The notes below the pieces were generated by a model that had not been told where the DNA came from, made no database searches, and saw only the letters and a list, made by a program, of their open reading frames with translations. A DNA stretch of 64,000 nucleotides from Candidatus Zixiibacteriota bacterium (lineage in GTDB: Bacteria; Zixibacteria; MSB-5A5; GN15; FEB-12). Every line of letters begins with the position of its first letter. Position 1 is the first letter of the stretch. Of the stretch, positions 46,236 to 55,624 are shown one piece after another. The translations under genes and the position numbers were made by a program. The stretch spans positions 89,986 through 153,985 of the forward strand of contig JACZWU010000007.1 in assembly GCA_022571985.1 (NCBI GenBank), written 5' to 3'.

Positions 46236-47864
46236 ATGCGGCTGGCGGGGCTTGTAATATGTCTGATTGTTTTCAGCGCAGAGGCTTCAGCTCAACAGGA
46301 ATTGTCAACTTACGTATATACTTCGGAGGAAGATCTGGAGGAAGCTTTCAGAAACGGGGAGATAGATTTCAGTCAGCTGATAATTTTGCAGGAATTAATA
46401 CGTTTTGGCATTGACTCCAGCAACCTGTATCTTCTCGATGAAATTCCGAATCTTTCGCACTTTCTGAAATCCAAAAAACTCCCACAGCCGGAGCTGAAGA
46501 AAAATCAAAAGAATGCTTTTATTAAAAGAGCGGCGCCACCAAAACAGGTCTCAGCAATAGTTTCTCATTCTTTTTCAAAAAGGCTGACCGCCAGCCAGCA
46601 GAGCCGCTATCGGACTTCAATAAAATTGAATTTCAATAATTCTATAACAACTCTGTTGCGTCTTCATCGTGAGTATTCCGGGAGCGAAAGATTGGTATAT
46701 AGGTCTGTCAGATACAAAGCGAAGTTAGGTCTGCTCAGAAGCCTTATCGTGGGTAACTATTCAGACCGGCTGGGTCTGGGAACTTTGTTTGGTTACAGGG
46801 GTAAATTGTTTAGTTTTTCGAAAGATATTGATAGCGAGTCGCTGCTATATCCTGATTACGGCGGACACAACGGCTTTAGTATGCGGCTTAAATCTAAATC
46901 TTTTGGCTCAAATGTCGTTTTCTCTCACCAGAGAGATTCTATGCACAGCTTGACAATGTTAGCCGGCAGTGTTGAATATCTTGATAATGCCTTTAAGCCG
47001 ATGCTCTTGTTTAACGGTTCTGAGTTACAAAACAGGAACACAGAAGAGTCAATGCTTTTCTACAAGTTTGGAGTAGGCAGCCGTTATGAATATGAAAGCG
47101 GCTACAACAGATCAGAAGTAATAATGCAGACAGAGAAGAGCACTTCGTTTGCAGCGGCAGTGACCGAAGGACGGCATTTTTTTGGCTCAGCTGAGATAAA
47201 GTACGCGACTTGGATATACGGTGATAACTTTATAGATTTAAGCAGCGGCTCAAAGCGCGGAAATCTGTCATCGACTGTAGAAATAGAAAAGGTTGAGTTT
47301 CAATATTCAAACAGACGAAGCGGCCAGCGGGGAGTAATGTTAAAGCCAATTGTGCAGCCGGCAGCAGACATATTTTTGGTCAACTCCTTTGTTTTTGCAA
47401 AAAGTAGAAACGAAGAATATAATTTTGAATTTCTGACAGCTCTGACAAGGTCTTTTAGCAGCAGCCTGCGGCTGCGCTTCGATTTTTTGAGCAGAAGCAA
47501 GAGCAGAATCGAAAATGAAATCATAACCAGGCGGACAAGAGCAGAACTGAAATTTAAATCAGCACAAATTAGCATCAGGACATATTTGGCCTATAATACA
47601 AAAACAACTGAAGATGATTACATGTCGCTGTTTGCAAATCTCAGATTTGAGACTAAGGAGTTAGGGCGGATGAATTTTTGGGGAAATTTGAGAGAGTATA
47701 ACCATAACAGAAATCAGGTAGACTACTGGTACGTCTATATTGAAAATCGAAGTGATCTGTCTGAAAATCTGTCCGTCTCAACCAAATTCAGCCACAGTTA
47801 CCGGCGTGAAAATAAAGAACCGCACCTGTCAACTTTTTCAGTAGGCTTAAAAGCACAAATATGA
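46236..47864 (+). CDS. Outer-membrane beta-barrel protein, unknown function
   Basis: A 542-residue exported protein. The signal peptide ends near SAEASA (about residue 19). Residues 20-75 are a helical plug-like region (SEEDLEEAFRNGEIDFSQL, then LLDEIPNLSHFL). The remainder is rich in alternating polar and hydrophobic strands, as in a large barrel, with SLIVGNYSDRLGLGTLFGY resembling the 'GDY...G.GL..G..F' block of barrel proteins that carry an N-terminal helix-hairpin-helix in Bacteroidetes. The final residue pattern (STFSVGLKAQI) fits a last barrel strand. It is first of the envelope trio and overlaps the lamin-tail gene by 4 bases. Confidence 0.7.
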   Translation: MRLAGLVICLIVFSAEASAQQELSTYVYTSEEDLEEAFRNGEIDFSQLIILQELIRFGIDSSNLYLLDEIPNLSHFLKSKKLPQPELKKNQKNAFIKRAAPPKQVSAIVSHSFSKRLTASQQSRYRTSIKLNFNNSITTLLRLHREYSGSERLVYRSVRYKAKLGLLRSLIVGNYSDRLGLGTLFGYRGKLFSFSKDIDSESLLYPDYGGHNGFSMRLKSKSFGSNVVFSHQRDSMHSLTMLAGSVEYLDNAFKPMLLFNGSELQNRNTEESMLFYKFGVGSRYEYESGYNRSEVIMQTEKSTSFAAAVTEGRHFFGSAEIKYATWIYGDNFIDLSSGSKRGNLSSTVEIEKVEFQYSNRRSGQRGVMLKPIVQPAADIFLVNSFVFAKSRNEEYNFEFLTALTRSFSSSLRLRFDFLSRSKSRIENEIITRRTRAELKFKSAQISIRTYLAYNTKTTEDDYMSLFANLRFETKELGRMNFWGNLREYNHNRNQVDYWYVYIENRSDLSENLSVSTKFSHSYRRENKEPHLSTFSVGLKAQI

Positions 47865-49513
47865 AAAGCGGACGTCTGATATTTATTCTGTTTGTAGCGC
47901 TGCTAACGCTTCATATGGCGCCGTCTGTTTTTTCTACTATTGTAATTAACGAAGTTATGTCCAATGAACCGGGCTCAAGCAGAAGTCTGGAATGGATAGA
48001 GCTTTACAATAATTCTGCCAGTGTCGCTTTCATAAATAGTCACACTCTGATTGTCGGCAGTGATACCGTTCTGTTTTCGTCAAGTCTCCGACTGGAACCT
48101 TTTGAGTATTATATTATCTGCCGGAAACTTATAGGAGACGCATTCTCTCCGGGCTTTGAGACCAGATGGGGAGACAGTTCCGGTTTCTGGGGAGATACTC
48201 CCTTTGAAAGTTCAATTCAGATTCCACAAGCAGCATATTTCTCGTTACTAAATTCAGGCGGTACTATCAGGCTGTATGATTCATTTAATAATTTTTCAGA
48301 ATTTATCTGGAGCAGCTCCGGCCAGGACGGCACCTCCTGGGAGAGAACGTTCGTAGACTCAAGCCAGATAGAGCAGTCTGTTGACCCGTCGGGAAGCAGT
48401 CCCGCGCTGGTTAATTCGGTGTCACCTGTAGCCAACGATCTCTCTTTAGAAAAAATAGAAGTGCTTTCAATCGATAGCGCCACTTCGATTACAGTTCATA
48501 TTTTAAACAGGAGTTTCTCAACTATCAGCGGAGTCTCTCTCTACTTGTTCAGAGAAAGCGCTGATACCAGCCAACCGCTTGTTGACACAATCGATATTAT
48601 TAACTTACCCGATGCCCTGCCGGGATTTACTACGTTAATCAAGCGGACATATTTCTTGAGCGGGCTGTATGTAAACTTAAGAGTAAAACTCTCAGACGAC
48701 GATCGTCTTTACAACAACCAAATATTATTTGTCGCACCCGGCAGCGATTTCCCTCCGCTGGTGTTAAACGAATTTTTGCCGGACCCAAAAGCGCCGCTGG
48801 CGACTGAATGGGTGGAATTAAAAAACATTTCAAGTTTAGAGGTAGACTTAAACGGCTGGCAGATTGGTGACGCCAACTCTGTCAAACTTATTACTTCAAA
48901 TCAGATCTGGGTTTCTCCGGGAGAATATGTTGTTATAGCTCAGGACAGTTTTGAGTTTACAAGTTTCTATCCATTTTATTCCGGCCGGCTGATTCAACCT
49001 GCCGGCTGGTCGACGCTGAATAATTCCGGCGATGCTTTGAAACTATTGGACTCGTTTAATATACTGGCTGACAGTTTTAATTACGCTTCAGGTTACGGTG
49101 ATAATTTCAGCTGGTCACGGGTCGAAAGCGGCGTTGATGAAGGTAGCTGGGGGCGCTCAGAGAATAGCGGCGGCAGCCCGGGAGAGTTAAACCGGGTGGT
49201 GTTTTCACCAGACGGAGAATCGGTCAGTCTCAAAATTGAACCGAGCCACTTTTCGCCGGACGGGGACGGCTATCAGGATACGGTCATAATTTATATAGAG
49301 TCATCACAGGCAGAATCTTACAGCCTTAAGATTTTTGACAGGTATGGTCGGCAGGTTCGTACTATTTTTGATGACGAACTATTTATCGCTGAGTCATACG
49401 GCTGGAACGGAAAATTTGATGATGGCCGCCGGGCGCCGGTCGGAATTTATATGGTTTTGTTTGAAGCCCGCGGTGAACGCACTATAAAAAAAGCGGTGGT
49501 GGTAGCGCGATGA
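47861..49513 (+). CDS. Exported protein with two lamin-tail domains and FlgD-like C-terminus
   Basis: A 550-residue exported protein with a signal peptide of about 25 residues. Two lamin-tail (LTD) domains are visible: IVINEVMSNEPGSSRSLEWI near residue 27, and LVLNEFLPDPKAPLATEWVE near residue 303. An Ig-like region lies between them. The last 90 residues (FSPDGDGYQDTVIIYI, then LKIFDRYGRQVR and PVGIYMVLFEA) form the FlgD-Ig/CHU_C-like module that in the FCB group often serves as a type IX-type sorting or anchoring domain. Overlaps of 4 bases on both sides tie it to the two barrel genes, so it is likely carried by them to the surface. Confidence 0.8.
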   Translation: MKSGRLIFILFVALLTLHMAPSVFSTIVINEVMSNEPGSSRSLEWIELYNNSASVAFINSHTLIVGSDTVLFSSSLRLEPFEYYIICRKLIGDAFSPGFETRWGDSSGFWGDTPFESSIQIPQAAYFSLLNSGGTIRLYDSFNNFSEFIWSSSGQDGTSWERTFVDSSQIEQSVDPSGSSPALVNSVSPVANDLSLEKIEVLSIDSATSITVHILNRSFSTISGVSLYLFRESADTSQPLVDTIDIINLPDALPGFTTLIKRTYFLSGLYVNLRVKLSDDDRLYNNQILFVAPGSDFPPLVLNEFLPDPKAPLATEWVELKNISSLEVDLNGWQIGDANSVKLITSNQIWVSPGEYVVIAQDSFEFTSFYPFYSGRLIQPAGWSTLNNSGDALKLLDSFNILADSFNYASGYGDNFSWSRVESGVDEGSWGRSENSGGSPGELNRVVFSPDGESVSLKIEPSHFSPDGDGYQDTVIIYIESSQAESYSLKIFDRYGRQVRTIFDDELFIAESYGWNGKFDDGRRAPVGIYMVLFEARGERTIKKAVVVAR

Positions 49514-50364
49514 GAATCCGGCCGTACCTGAAGTGTTGCTTTTTTGTTTTTGCTTTGCTGTATTCGGCAGTCGGCTCACAAGCGTTTGAGTTTGTTACCA
49601 GCCGGGGTCTGGGCATGGCAGGGACGCTGCTGTTATCTGAAGCGTCAGCTTCAACGCTGCTTTTGCTGCCGACATCCGGCATCACCAAAAACGAATGGAT
49701 ATTTGAGGCCGGGGCTTTGAGAGAATTTGAAATCAAAGAACTTGACCGGGCCTATCTGGTGGCAGCGACCAGAGCAGGTCATTTTATATTTGCTGCCGGC
49801 ATTGCGCAGCTGGGGCAGAGAGACTTTTATGCAGAAAAAACTTTACGGGCAAGTGTTGGTTACTTGCAGCAGCATTTTGGTCTGTCATTAAATGTTTCGG
49901 GAATCGAATATGATTTTGGCGATTTCTATGGTTCACTGCGGGCGGCTGCTGTTGGCGCCGGATTTTCTTTTAAATTGCAGCGACTTTATCTGGCTGCTTC
50001 GTTTGACAATTTGAACTCGCCGACATTGCTTGAAAGTTCTCCAAAAATTAGACCTGATTATTCTTTCTACGGAGAACTAAAAGGTAAAGGGGCATATTCT
50101 ATTATGGGTCGGGTCACCTTTCAGAAAGACGAAGAAACTTCGCTGGCGCTTGCACAGAAAATAGTTGTTTCTGACAAAGGCAAGATCTTTTGGGGGATTT
50201 CAAGCGCACCCTTTCAAATTGGCGGCGGCATGGAACTGAAATTTGTCAAACGAGGCATGCTGTCATACGCCGGTTCATTTCATCCGGCTTTAGGATATTC
50301 TCACAATATTGCTCTGATATACAGACTTGGCTCGAAAGCGAAAGGCAAAGGCGATTTTGAATAG
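49510..50364 (+). CDS. PorV/PorQ-like outer-membrane barrel protein
   Basis: A 284-residue exported protein with a signal peptide to about GSQAFE (residue 25). SRGLGMAGTLLLSEAS follows directly, the usual opening of PorV/PorQ-type (FadL-like) barrels in which the first strands bear 'aRa.gMGgA'. The remaining sequence is Gly-, Tyr- and Phe-rich with strand-like periodicity. The end is LGYSHNIALIYRLG, a typical last strand. PorV and PorQ help type IX secretion cargo cross to the surface, so its place next to the LTD/FlgD-like protein is suggestive. It overlaps that gene by 4 bases and the next gene, dgt, by a few. Confidence 0.7.
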   Translation: MRIRPYLKCCFFVFALLYSAVGSQAFEFVTSRGLGMAGTLLLSEASASTLLLLPTSGITKNEWIFEAGALREFEIKELDRAYLVAATRAGHFIFAAGIAQLGQRDFYAEKTLRASVGYLQQHFGLSLNVSGIEYDFGDFYGSLRAAAVGAGFSFKLQRLYLAASFDNLNSPTLLESSPKIRPDYSFYGELKGKGAYSIMGRVTFQKDEETSLALAQKIVVSDKGKIFWGISSAPFQIGGGMELKFVKRGMLSYAGSFHPALGYSHNIALIYRLGSKAKGKGDFE

Positions 50365-51493
50365 TCTGGCAGACAGAAAAGAGATTGAAGAAAGAGAAAG
50401 GCAGATATTGGCGCCTTATGCCGCTCTGTCGGCGGAGTCTCGCGGCAGAGTATATCCGCAAGAAGAGCATGCGCTGAGGACTGCTTACCAGCGAGACCGC
50501 GACAGGATAATCCATTCGGCTGCCTTCAGACGCATGGAATACAAGACTCAGGTTTTTATTCCCCACGAGCGGGACCACTTTCGGACCAGACTTACTCATA
50601 CTGCCGAGGTTGCCCAGATAAGCCGCTCTATGGCACGGAATCTGAGACTCAACGAAGATCTGGCCGAAGCTATCGCGCTGGTTCATGATCTGGGGCATAC
50701 TCCCTTTGGCCACGCCGGTGAAGATGCTTTAGACGAACTGCTCAAAGATCATGGCGGCTTTAATCACAACCGGCAGTCGCTCCGAGTCGTGGACAAACTT
50801 GAACGGAGATATTTTGAACATCCCGGTTTAAATCTTACATACGAAGTTCGCGAAGGCATTGTAAAACATGAAACCACAGTTAAAATTGAACTGCCGGAGT
50901 TTAAGAGCGATGAACAGCCGACACTCGAAGCAGCCTTGGTAGACATAGCTGACGAATTGGCCTATAACGCCCACGACTTAGACGACGGTCTGAGTTCCGG
51001 GCTGATTAGTTTTGATGAAGTTATGTCGATCGGTGCAGACCAGATTATAGAAGCAACAGGTTTTGCCGAAGGAACAGACTTTGATAAAGACCGCTACGGC
51101 ATAATCCGTAATTTAATTAACAAAACGGTATTAGATGTCTTGGACGAAACCAGCAGGAGAATAGCTAAGCAGAATATCAAAGATTTGAAGTCAGTCAGAA
51201 ATTGCAAGAGCAAATTGTGCGATTACTCAGGCGAATTAAAAGAGAGTGTCAAAAAAGTAAAAGAGTTTTTGTTTACCAGACTCTACAGGCACCCTCGGCT
51301 CCTGGAGCATTCGGCGCGGGCGGCTCAGATAATAAATAAGATTTTCAGCTACTACTTGCAGACCCCGAAAAAACTTCCGGAACGGTTCAGAGAAATGCTG
51401 GCTGCAGAGAAAAAAGAAATTGTGGTGGCTGATTACATCGCCGGCATGACCGACAGGTTTGCAGAAATAAGTTATGATAAAATCGGCGAGTAA
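50357..51493 (+). CDS. dgt: dGTPase-like dNTP triphosphohydrolase
   Basis: A 378-residue HD-domain enzyme that cuts dGTP or other dNTPs to the nucleoside and triphosphate. The metal site is formed by RLTHTAEVAQ (His), ALVHDLGHTPFGHAGED (His-Asp) and DIADELAYNAHDLDDG (Asp). R-x4-Q-x2-F-type contacts appear in SAAFRRMEYKTQVF. I use the TTG at 50357, which has AAAGG 5 bases upstream and overlaps the PorV-like gene by 8; the frame is open to 50327. This subfamily (dGTPase-like type 2) is often annotated without knowing the preferred dNTP. It looks unrelated in function to the preceding envelope genes. Confidence 0.9.
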   Translation: MNSLADRKEIEERERQILAPYAALSAESRGRVYPQEEHALRTAYQRDRDRIIHSAAFRRMEYKTQVFIPHERDHFRTRLTHTAEVAQISRSMARNLRLNEDLAEAIALVHDLGHTPFGHAGEDALDELLKDHGGFNHNRQSLRVVDKLERRYFEHPGLNLTYEVREGIVKHETTVKIELPEFKSDEQPTLEAALVDIADELAYNAHDLDDGLSSGLISFDEVMSIGADQIIEATGFAEGTDFDKDRYGIIRNLINKTVLDVLDETSRRIAKQNIKDLKSVRNCKSKLCDYSGELKESVKKVKEFLFTRLYRHPRLLEHSARAAQIINKIFSYYLQTPKKLPERFREMLAAEKKEIVVADYIAGMTDRFAEISYDKIGE

Positions 51494-51506
51494 AGACGGC
51501 TATATG

Positions 51507-52169
51507 TCAGTCAAAGCCCGGGAAATTGTGGTCTACCAGAGTCCAGGTGGTGTCGCCGACAGACCGGTCGTGCACTTCGTGCAGATGAATTCTTATTGGT
51601 CCCAGATTGGGAACATACCAGATTGTAATCGTCCTTAAGTCAGTAGAAATTGTAGAACGTGTTTTATTCTCAAGAATAAATACATTTTCTAACAGCCTGC
51701 CCCGAACATTGGCTGATATGACATCTGTAACGGTGGTTTCATCCCCTGACAAAAATCCGCCGGTGCGCCATTTATCTCCTTTTTGGAATGGAAAAACCAG
51801 ACCTATTCTGTCACGGTTCTCCCAGTTCCAGTAGAAGTAGACTGTATCTCCGCTGAAGAATACAGGCCGGATTATGGAGAGGCCATTATTGATGTTATAG
51901 CGCCAGATGGTCGCTTCTTCGCCAGTATCCTGATCTGTCAGCCTTTCACTTATCGAGGCAAATACGGTATCAATTTTTATTTCAGGTTTGTTTGGATCGA
52001 TTATCTGTAAATTGTCAACCATGTGATATATCCACTGGCTGCCAAGTATGTCGGGAAAGGTTTCTATTGTCACCGGTTTGGCCGGAGCTAAGGGCACCTC
52101 TTTTTCACAGGACAAAGTCAGAAAAAGGACCATTAAAATCAGCAGTAATGTTGATATCTGTTTTCTCAT
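51507..52169 (-). CDS. Small lipoprotein of unknown function
   Basis: A 220-residue protein with a lipoprotein-type signal: a basic start, a long hydrophobic core and the lipid cysteine at residue 21 in LFLTLSCEKE. The Thr-Leu-Ser before the Cys is not canonical, but such forms occur in FCB-group lipoproteins. The body looks all-beta, with DILGSQWIYHMVDN, FQKGDKWRTGG and TIWYVPNLGPIRI, wording I associate with lipocalin-like lipoproteins of these phyla. It converges on dgt and has no neighbour in its own direction. Confidence 0.7.
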   Translation of the reverse strand: MRKQISTLLLILMVLFLTLSCEKEVPLAPAKPVTIETFPDILGSQWIYHMVDNLQIIDPNKPEIKIDTVFASISERLTDQDTGEEATIWRYNINNGLSIIRPVFFSGDTVYFYWNWENRDRIGLVFPFQKGDKWRTGGFLSGDETTVTDVISANVRGRLLENVFILENKTRSTISTDLRTITIWYVPNLGPIRIHLHEVHDRSVGDTTWTLVDHNFPGFD

Positions 52170-52355
52170 ATTAGTTTCTTTAAATACATCTCAATATAAT
52201 AAATTTTCTGCTCATGAGGAAAATCTATTAACACTCCATATTAAAACGCAAGCAGGGTTCTGAATGTTCAATTCTTTAATATAGCAGCTGTGTAGCTTAA
52301 AAAGTGAATCGGCTTGCAATTATAAAAAGTCCCTCCGATTAAAAAGAGACTTAAG

Positions 52356-52802
52356 TTGTTGCATGTCAGTCCGTTAAGCGCCGGCAGGGACAGGGGCACG
52401 TATCTTGCAATTAGGGCTGATATGGACTGTTTCTTTGGCTCATATAGTCTTCCGGAAGACAACGATTTCAGTAAATCAGGATTGGTGGTTTTTCATATTC
52501 CAGAGCTGGGTATTAGATTCAAGGCACCGTTTGACGGAATAGATGAATATCATACAGATTTCGCAGCTCTTTTGGCTCTTTTGGAATTTATCGATTCTAA
52601 TCAGAAGTTTATGAAAAGGTCTGCTTATCAGATTTTCTGTGCTAACAAGAGACTGGTAAACCAGTTTAACAATTTTGAACCACTGCCGGACAAATTTATG
52701 GGCCTATATCAAAAAGCGCGAGACTACAAAGAAAAATATCGCTTCTCTCTCAATTGGATCAAACCAGACAAGAATTCTGCCTTGGATAACCTTTATGATT
52801 GA
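52356..52802 (+). CDS. RNase H-fold-like small protein, uncertain
   Basis: A 148-residue protein of unknown function. Its order of parts recalls RNase HI: a first strand with an acidic residue (YLAIRADMDCFFG), a helix AALLALLEFI where RNase H keeps a Glu, a strand-helix YQIFCANKRLVNQF where the catalytic Asp is replaced (AN instead of SD), and a late WIKPDKNSALD. If real, it is a degenerate RNase H-like protein. The start is a TTG at 52356 or 52359, with a weak ribosome site. It precedes holA by 30 bases. Fairly sure it is a gene; unsure of the fold. Confidence 0.6.
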   Translation: MLHVSPLSAGRDRGTYLAIRADMDCFFGSYSLPEDNDFSKSGLVVFHIPELGIRFKAPFDGIDEYHTDFAALLALLEFIDSNQKFMKRSAYQIFCANKRLVNQFNNFEPLPDKFMGLYQKARDYKEKYRFSLNWIKPDKNSALDNLYD

Positions 52803-52832
52803 CCTCAGCCGCCTGTCGTTATTCATTGAGTT

Positions 52833-53810
52833 ATGGCAGGTCCGGCACAACTTTTAAAAGAAATAAAAGCTGGGAAATTCAAATCCCTTTATTATTTTTT
52901 TGGCCCCGAAGATTACCGGAGAACCGAGGCAGAAAAATATATAGGCAGCCGCTTTCTTCCTGATCTCCAGCGCTCCACCAATTACCACCGCCTTGATGCC
53001 AGTAAGATTTCGGCTCAAGAGCTGATAGCCCGGCTCTCGAACTATCCTATTTTAGGCGAAAAAGAAGTCTATATTGTAACGGGAATTGAATCGTTTAAGC
53101 CAACTGAGCAGGAGCAGATTTTCAATTTTCTTAAAGCTCCCGACGCCAACCGTATTATCATTTTCAGCACTCCCTCGAAAAAGACCCCTCAAAAAAAGTC
53201 AGCATTTTTTAAGAAAATTTCCGAAGCGGCCATGGCGGTAGAATTCCATAAACTGGATCAGTATGATACTCGCAGACACATTAATAAGACTTTGACAGCA
53301 AACAGCCTGAGTATCGAAAGCGAGGCTTTAAACCGTCTGGCAGGTTTAATCGATGGTGACCGGGGTGGCCTTGAAGGTGAGTTAAAAAAACTGATAGACT
53401 ACAAAGAATCCGGCGGCACAATTACAGTCGAGGATATCAAGCAGCTTTGTGCCGGTTACGAAGTTTTTAACATGTTTGAAGTAGGTGATGTTCTGGTTCA
53501 GGGAAGTCCCCGGAAAACTCTCAAAGTGATAAATAGGCTTTTGGGAAGCGGCGTTAGTATCGATATGCTGACAATACTTTTGATTCAGCATTTTATTTCA
53601 TTGTATCTGGTAAAAAACGGCAAAAATCCGGTCGGCAGGCGGGCTTTTCTGATTCCAAAATTTCGTGCTCAAGCCGGACAATTCGGCAATGCTCAATTAG
53701 AGAGTATTATAATAGCTCTGGCCGATGGAAATGCTCAGCTTCGTCAAAATAGACTGCCCAACCAGCTGATTCTGGAAACTCTGGCCCTGAGCCTTTCTGT
53801 CAAAAGCTAA
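52833..53810 (+). CDS. holA: DNA polymerase III delta subunit
   Basis: HolA opens the beta clamp within the clamp loader of the replisome. The 325 residues start with LKEIKAGKFKSLYYFFGPED, the family N-terminus with its degenerate P-loop. They continue through the AAA+-like lid, with LDGDRGGLEGELKKL-type wording (here LIDGDRGGLEGELKKLID) in the middle, and end in a helical collar. Weak conservation is normal in this family, but the order of motifs is clear. The start ATG lies about 30 bases after the RNase H-like gene. Confidence 0.88.
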   Translation: MAGPAQLLKEIKAGKFKSLYYFFGPEDYRRTEAEKYIGSRFLPDLQRSTNYHRLDASKISAQELIARLSNYPILGEKEVYIVTGIESFKPTEQEQIFNFLKAPDANRIIIFSTPSKKTPQKKSAFFKKISEAAMAVEFHKLDQYDTRRHINKTLTANSLSIESEALNRLAGLIDGDRGGLEGELKKLIDYKESGGTITVEDIKQLCAGYEVFNMFEVGDVLVQGSPRKTLKVINRLLGSGVSIDMLTILLIQHFISLYLVKNGKNPVGRRAFLIPKFRAQAGQFGNAQLESIIIALADGNAQLRQNRLPNQLILETLALSLSVKS

Positions 53811-53815
53811 TCTAA

Positions 53816-54421
53816 ATGCTCTGGCTTGCCCGGGAAGAAAACCAGCCCAAAACTGTAGATAAAAGTAGTAAGTGGCCAAACGAACGCAAGCTTCTGCAAG
53901 CTGCTCAAAACGGCAGCCAGGAAGCCTTTGGCATACTGGTGCGCAACCATCAAAAGAGGTTGTTTCGGTTCGTGTATTCGATTTTGCGAAATTTTGACTC
54001 TGCTGAGGATATTGTTCAGGAAAGTTTTGTCAAGGCCTGGCAGGCTATTAAGAGATTTCGTCCGGGTCATGATTTTTATCCCTGGCTGGCGACCATTGCC
54101 AGAAATTTGGCCTATAACTGGATTAGAAGAGAAGAAAGAAAAGAATCACTTGATAAATTACGAGAATCCGGTTTTGATCCGGAGTCGACGGATCTGGGAC
54201 CATTTGAAAAACTGCTGTCGGACGAAAGCTCGAAGAGACTATACAAAGCGGTGATGGCGCTGCCTTTTGAGTACAGGACAGTATTTGTGCTCAGGCAGTT
54301 TGAAGAAATGAGTTATGACCAGATTGCCAACTATTTGAAAATTCCCCCCGGTACGGTCGACTCCCGGCTGCATCGGGCCAGAAAACTTTTGATGGAGTCG
54401 CTCAAGGATTTATTAGATTAA
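53816..54421 (+). CDS. ECF-type RNA polymerase sigma factor
   Basis: A 201-residue sigma-70 family factor with regions 2 and 4 only. Region 2 is seen in RFVYSILRNFDSAEDIVQES and YPWLATIARNLAYNWIRRE. Region 4 is ALPFEYRTVFVLRQFEEMSY followed by IPPGTVDSRLHRARKLL, the DNA-binding helix-turn-helix. It starts 5 bases after holA and is followed 21 bases later by a zinc-finger anti-sigma gene, so the pair is a standard sigma/anti-sigma unit. The likely targets are the adjacent PspC and toastrack envelope genes and itself. Confidence 0.9.
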   Translation: MLWLAREENQPKTVDKSSKWPNERKLLQAAQNGSQEAFGILVRNHQKRLFRFVYSILRNFDSAEDIVQESFVKAWQAIKRFRPGHDFYPWLATIARNLAYNWIRREERKESLDKLRESGFDPESTDLGPFEKLLSDESSKRLYKAVMALPFEYRTVFVLRQFEEMSYDQIANYLKIPPGTVDSRLHRARKLLMESLKDLLD

Positions 54422-54442
54422 CTGACAGGTGTATAGTAAGTA

Positions 54443-55549
54443 GTGGAACATTCGTATTACAAAGACAAGCTCTCGGCATATTTTGACAACTCTCTGGAAG
54501 TTCAGGAGATGGAGCTGCTGCGCCGGCATCTGGAAAGCTGCGCCGAATGCAGAGAGTTACTTGAAAAGCTGTCATCTTTAAGTCAAAAGATAGAAGAGCT
54601 GAGCAGGCTAAATGAAAATGAATATTTTGACAGCTTAGCTGCCAAGATTGACGGAAAAATCGCAGACTCTGACAGCAAAATAGTCGAGCTTCCTCACAAA
54701 CAATCCCGCCGGTTTGGGTTTGACTGGAAAATTGGCGCAGTAGCAGCTTCGTTTATGTTGATAGCCACGGTAACTTACTACCAGTGGCAGGACCATGAGA
54801 GTATTCTTGAAGAAATCATAGAGCAGTCCGCCAAGCCGGCGCAGTCTGTCGAAGTGCTTTTAGATTCTGTAGTGGGTCCTGAAACTCAACCAGAGACAGC
54901 AATAGCAGCAGAAGAAAAAGCAGCTGACAAAGCTGCCACTAACGATATAAAAGAAATTGAAAAAGACAAGCCGGCAACTGTGCATGAGAGCAAAGTTAAA
55001 GCCTCGCCGAAAAAGATTGTCGATGCCAGAGAGCTTGAGGGGATATTAAAATTTGAAACGTCAAGTCAATCGATAATCAAGTCCGCTCCCGTTTTGAAAC
55101 AGGAACAGGCAAAGGAAAATGAGTCTTTGGGAGATATTGCACAGGGTTATGTCGCAGATAAAATAGTAATAGAATCTGAGGCTGCCGATAAGTCGCAATT
55201 AACAACTGCTCCCGTCATGGAAGTTTCTGCTCAGGCAACAGAAGAAGAACTTATTTCGCCGTCGATTCAGTACTGGCGGGATAAGAGGGACTCGATTTTG
55301 ATAGTAGAAGCTGAAGTTTACAAAGCTGTTTCGGGAGAAAGGTTCAAATCTGCATTAGTAGCTGATTCAGTTAAGTCTGGTTTTAGTTCCAGTGATTCTG
55401 CATTAGCATTAGCCTGGTACAATATTGGCCTTTTGACTATCGATTCTACTGAGAAAAAAGAGGCCATAGAGTTCTTAGAAGCACATTCTAAGAAAAGCAG
55501 AGTGGGTTCTGCTCTGATAAAAGAATATCTTGAAAAACTCAAAAATTAA
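54443..55549 (+). CDS. Membrane anti-sigma factor with zinc-finger-like N-terminus
   Basis: A 368-residue partner of the preceding sigma factor. The N-terminal zf-HC2 domain carries H-x3-C-x2-C in RRHLESCAECREL (about residues 28-40), with an upstream His in MEHSYYKD. A membrane helix (IGAVAASFMLIATVTYY) lies near residues 90-110. The long outer part is rich in Ala, Glu and Lys up to about residue 260, then ends in a helical region (SDSALALAWYNIGLLTI). The design fits regulated proteolysis, with the sigma factor held at the membrane until stress. The GTG start is 21 bases after the sigma stop. Confidence 0.85.
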   Translation: MEHSYYKDKLSAYFDNSLEVQEMELLRRHLESCAECRELLEKLSSLSQKIEELSRLNENEYFDSLAAKIDGKIADSDSKIVELPHKQSRRFGFDWKIGAVAASFMLIATVTYYQWQDHESILEEIIEQSAKPAQSVEVLLDSVVGPETQPETAIAAEEKAADKAATNDIKEIEKDKPATVHESKVKASPKKIVDARELEGILKFETSSQSIIKSAPVLKQEQAKENESLGDIAQGYVADKIVIESEAADKSQLTTAPVMEVSAQATEEELISPSIQYWRDKRDSILIVEAEVYKAVSGERFKSALVADSVKSGFSSSDSALALAWYNIGLLTIDSTEKKEAIEFLEAHSKKSRVGSALIKEYLEKLKN

Positions 55550-55624
55550 TATTATGGCAACCCGGGCTTTATTTTATCGTATAGAATCCTGTAACTTAAG
55601 TAATAGTAAACAGGAGGGAAGGTA

